From positions 4,732,690-4,796,689 of the forward strand of contig OZ024855.1 of assembly GCA_964017155.1 (NCBI GenBank): DNA of 64,000 bases, written 5' to 3'. The translations under genes and the position numbers were made by a program. This document shows, piece by piece, positions 57,001-63,000 of this stretch. The notes below the pieces were generated by a model. That model was given only the letters and a program-made list of their open reading frames with translations. It had not been told where the DNA came from and ran no database searches. This DNA comes from Oasisia sp. SBJ-2009. Its lineage: Eukaryota; Annelida; Polychaeta; Sabellida; Siboglinidae. Numbering within the stretch: the stretch's first letter is position 1; each line of letters opens with the position of its first letter.

Positions 57001-60000
57001 TGACGAGTACAGTCGAATTAGAAAGTTCGACATCAACAAGTAAGATCAATATACTCACCTACATATCACACATTACGTATGTTGATCAGAGTTGTCCAGA
57101 CAATTATTTACAATTTTCTAAAAAAAACGCATTTCCATGAACATTAGAAAAGCGATACCTCCACAATCTTACCGCAGCATACTCAATTTGATATAAAACG
57201 AAGAAAGAACGAGGCATAGCTTGACAAAACTTGTGTTTCGAAACCGTGAAATTCAATGTAACAGTCACAAGGTGTTTGAGTTTGGTAACTATCAATACAT
57301 TAATAAATCGACAGTGACTTCGACTCAATCGACAGTGGAGTCTACGGAAACCACGGGTCGTGTGACGTCAACAGAAACAATCGCTTCAACTGTTGGCGAA
57401 ACAACGGCGAGTCCGTCAGAGACTACTAGTGAAGGTAAAGCAGCATATATGAAAACAGTATATTTTCACAGTTCAGTAATATTGTAGATTGGCTAATAAT
57501 CTATGTCGGTCACCTCGAAATTTGTTATTTAGGCTAAATATTAGAAAAAAAATTCCCAGCACAAAATTACTCATTTGGAAAGTATGGAATAAAAAATTAC
57601 ATTACATCACCATTGGAAAACATATGTATGTACATGTTTTGATAAAGAACTACGGACAGCAACAATATTGTATGCCAACAAAATTAGCGAAACGAAATAT
57701 CGCTGTCAAAACGAAAGAGCTAGTCTCGAGAGGTGATTGATTGTACAACTATGTGTATAAACACTTACTTCTTCAAACATTCAAAGCGGCTTTTGATCTG
57801 ATGTTTCTGTATACAGCTTCGACCACTGCCTCGGCGGAAACCAATGGAACGACTGAAAGCGTTTCCTCGGCAGCGACCACAGAAACAGTCGCATCAAGTA
57901 CGGTCGGAGAAACAACGCAGACTGCTGAAACAACGAGCGAAGGTAAGTGACTTCCATTTCCAACTGATAGATAGAATGCACCTCACTATACTTGGGTCAA
58001 CAATTAATGTCGGTAGATGAACTAGCGGCTACACGATACCTGGCATGTGCGTATCGAAATATGAAAAGTAACACGAAAGAATGACTTGCTATACCGTATG
58101 GATATGTATTCAAAGTGTTATTAGGTGTGTAAAGTGTTAAGTGTACGAAAAATTGCTTGCGGCCAAAGGACGATATTAAAATCATAATAGAAATGTTAGT
58201 ACACATAGTTCATCATTTCGTTTTTCTCAGATATGATTGAGAAGATTTTACTAGATAAACAAATATTTTCTAGCAACCACTATATCCGCGGAGAAAACAA
58301 CTGGGCCAACCGAAACCTCGACGTCAACGGCGGCCACCGAAAGCACCGCACCAAGCACAAGCGAAGAACCGACAACATCCGTCGAATCAACGAGCGAAAG
58401 TAACATTTCTTTTTAATCGGGCTAATCAAATAATTTTCATATTTCCACGATAAACTTTAAAACGGATTTTCCTTTTACGACCCAAAAATGATTGAAAATT
58501 ATTAATATAAATGAAACATTAATCATAAGATTATAGCTGTTTTCTAGTCGAATATCCTTGTTAAACAGCGACTGTAGCAAGTACAACAACCGAAAAGAGC
58601 ACTATTTCTGAAGAAACATCTACTCCTCCGCCACCTTCGACTGAATCGGTGATGACGAGTACAGTCGAATTAGAAAGTTCGACATCTACAAGTAAGATCA
58701 ATATACTCACCTACATATCACACATTACGTATGTTGATCAGAGTTGTCCAGACAATTATTTACAATTTTCTAAACAAAACGCATTTCCATGAACATTAGA
58801 AAAGCGATACCTCCACAATCTTACCGCAGCATACTCAATTTGATATAAAACGAAGAAAGAACGAGGCATAGCTTGACAAAACTTGTGTTTTGAAACCGTG
58901 AAATTCAATGTAACAGTCACAAGGTGTTTGAGTTTGGTAACTATCAATACATTAATAAATCGACAGTGACTTCGACTCAATCGACAGTGGAGTCTACGGA
59001 AACCACGGGTCGTGTGACGTCAACAGAAACAATCGCTTCAACTGTTGGCGAAACAACGGCGAGTCCGTCAGAGACTACTAGTGAAGGTAAAGCAGCATAT
59101 ATGAAAACAGTATATTTTCACATTTCAGTAATATTGTAGATTGGCTAATAATCTATGTCGGTCACCTCGAAATTTGTTATTTAGGCTAAATATTAGAAAA
59201 CATTTTCCCAGCACAAAATTACTCATTTGGAAAGTATGGAATAAAAAATTACATTACATCACCATTGGAAAACATATGTATGTACATGTTTTGATAAAGA
59301 ACTACGGACAGCAACAATATTGTATGCCAACAAAATTAGCGAAACGAAATATCGCTGTCAAAACGAAAGAGCTAGTCTCGAGAGGTGATTGATTGTACAA
59401 CTATGTGTATAAACACTTACTTCTTCAAATATTCAAAGCGGCTTTTGATCTGATGTTTCTGTATACAGCTTCGACCACTGCCTCGGCGGAAACCACTGGA
59501 ACGACTGAAAGCGTTTCCTCGGCAGCGACCACAGAAACAGTCGCATCAAGTACGGTCGGAGAAACAACGCAGACTGCTGAAACAACGAGCGAAGGTAAGT
59601 GACTTCCATTTCCACCTGGTAGAGATAATGCACCTCACTATAATTGGGTCAACATTTACTGTCGGTAGATGAACAATTCTGTGTATAAACATTTACTTCT
59701 TCACATATGCAAAGCGGCTTTTAATGTGATGTTGCTGTTGCAGCTTCGACCACTGCCTCGGCGGAAACCACTGGAACGACTGAAAGCGTTTCCTCGGCAG
59801 CGACCACAGAAACAGTCGCATCAAGTACGGTCGGAGAAACAACGCAGACTGCTGAAACAACGAGCGAAGGTAAGTGACTTCCATTTCCAACTGATAGATA
59901 GAATGCACCTCACTATACTTGGGTCAACAATTAATGTCGGTAGATGAACTAGCGGCTACACGATACCTGGCATGTGCGTATCGAAATATGAAAAGTAACA

Positions 60001-63000
60001 CGAAAGAATGACTTGCTATACCGTATGGATATGTATTCAAAGTGTTATTAGGTGTGTAAAGTGTTAAGTGTACGAAAATTTGCTTGTGGCCAAAGGACGA
60101 TATTAAAATCATAATAGAAATGTTAGTACACATAATTCATCATTTCGTTTTTCTCAGATATGATTGAGAAGATTTTACTAGATAAACAAATATTTTCTAG
60201 CAACCACTATATCCGCGGAGAAAACAACTGGGCCAACCGAAACCTCGACGTCAACGGCGGCCACCGAAAGCACCGCACCAAGCACAAGCGAAGAACCGAC
60301 GACATCCGTCGAATCAACGAGCGAAGGTAACATTTCTTTTTAATCGGGCTAATCAAATAATTTTCATATTTCCACGATAAACTTTAAAACGGATTTTCCT
60401 TTTACGACCCAAAAATGATTGAAAATTATTAATATAAATGAAACATTAATCATAAGATTATAGCTGTTTTCTAGTCGAATATCCTTGTTAAACAGCGACT
60501 GTAGCAAGTACAACAACCGAAAAGAGCACTATTTCTGAAGAAACATCTACTCCTCCGCCACCTTCGACTGAATCGGTGATGACGAGTACAGTCGAATTAG
60601 AAAGTTCGACATCTACAAGTAAGATCAATATACTCACCTACATATCACACATTACGTATGTTGATCAGAGTTGTCCAGACAATTATTTACAATTTTCTAT
60701 AAAAAAAAAGGCGTTTCCATGAACATTAGAAAAGCGATACCTCCACAATCTTACCGCAGCATACTCAATTTGATATAAAACGAAGAAAGAACGAGGCATA
60801 GCTTGACAAAACTTGTGTTTTGAAACCGTGAAATTCAATGTAACAGTCACAAGGTGTTTGAGTTTGGTAACTATCAATACATTAATAAATCGACAGTGAC
60901 TTCGACTCAATCGACAGTGGAGTCTACGGAAACCACGGGTCGTGTGACGTCAACAGAAACAATCGCTTCAACTGTTGGCGAAACAACGGCGAGTCCGTCA
61001 GAGACTACTAGTGAAGGTAAAGCAGCATATATGAAAACAGTATATTTTCACATTTCAGTAATATTGTAGATTGGCTAATAATCTATGTCGGTCACCTCGA
61101 AATTTGTTATTTAAGCTAAATATTAGAAAACATTTTCCCAGCACAAAATTACTCATTTGGAAAGTATGGAATAAAAAATTACATTACATCACCATTGGAA
61201 AACATATGTATGTACATGTTTTGATAAAGAACTACGGACAGCAACAATATTGTATGCCAACAAAATTAGCGAAACGAAATATCGCTGTCAAAACGAAAGA
61301 GCTAGTCTCGAGAGGTGATTGATTGTACAACTATGTGTATAAACACTTACTTCTTCAAATATTCAAAGCGGCTTTTGATCTGATGTTTCTGTATACAGCT
61401 TCGACCACTGCCTCGGCGGAAACCACTGGAACGACTGAAAGCGTTTCCTCGGCAGCGACCACAGAAACAGTCGCATCAAGTACGGTCGGAGAAACAACGC
61501 AGACTGCTGAAACAACGAGCGAAGGTAAGTGACTTCCATTTCCACCTGGTAGAGATAATGCACCTCACTATAATTGGGTCAACATTTACTGTCGGTAGAT
61601 GAACAATTCTGTGTATAAACATTTACTTCTTCACATATGCAAAGCGGCTTTTAATGTGATGTTGCTGTTGCAGCTTCGACCACTGCCTCGGCGGAAACCA
61701 CTGGAACGACTGAAAGCGTTTCCTCGGCAGCGACCACAGAAACAGTCGCATCAAGTACGGTCGGAGAAACAACGCAGACTGCTGAAACAACGAGCGAAGG
61801 TAAGTGACTTCCATTTCCAACTGATAGATAGAATGCACCTCACTATACTTGGGTCAACAATTAATGTCGGTAGATGAACTAGCGGCTACACGATACCTGG
61901 CATGTGCGTATCGAAATATGAAAAGTAACACGAAAGAATGACTTGCTATACCGTATGGATATGTATTCAAAGTGTTATTAGGTGTGTAAAGTGTTAAGTG
62001 TACGAAAATTTGCTTGTGGCCAAAGGACGATATTAAAATCATAATAGAAATGTTAGTACACATAATTCATCATTTCGTTTTTCTCAGATATGATTGAGAA
62101 GATTTTACTAGATAAACAAATATTTTCTAGCAACCACTATATCCGCGGAGAAAACAACTGGGCCAACCGAAACCTCGACGTCAACGGCGGCCACCGAAAG
62201 CACCGCACCAAGCACAAGCGAAGAACCGACGACATCCGTCGAATCAACGAGCGAAGGTAACATTTCTTTTTAATCGGGCTAATCAAATAATTTTCATATT
62301 TCCACGATAAACTTTAAAACGGATTTTCCTTTTACGACCCAAAAATGATTGAAAATTATTAATATAAATGAAACATTAATCATAAGATTATAGCTGTTTT
62401 CTAGTCGAATATCCTTGTTAAACAGCGACTGTAGCAAGTACAACAACCGAAAAGAGCACTATTTCTGAAGAAACATCTACTCCTCCGCCACCTTCGACTG
62501 AATCGGTGATGACGAGTACAGTCGAATTAGAAAGTTCGACATCTACAAGTAAGATCAATATACTCACCTACATATCACACATTACGTATGTTGATCAGAG
62601 TTGTCCAGACAATTATTTACAATTTTCTATAAAAAAAAGGCGTTTCCATGAACATTAGAAAAGCGATACCTCCACAATCTTACCGCAGCATACTCAATTT
62701 GATATAAAACGAAGAAAGAACGAGGCATAGCTTGACAAAACTTGTGTTTTGAAACCGTGAAATTCAATGTAACAGTCACAAGGTGTTTGAGTTTGGTAAC
62801 TATCAATACATTAATAAATCGACAGTGACTTCGACTCAATCGACAGTGGAGTCTACGGAAACCACGGGTCGTGTGACGTCAACAGAAACAATCGCTTCAA
62901 CTGTTGGCGAAACAACGGCGAGTCCGTCAGAGACTACTAGTGAAGGTAAAGCAGCATATATGAAAACAGTATATTTTCACATTTCAGTAATATTGTAGAT

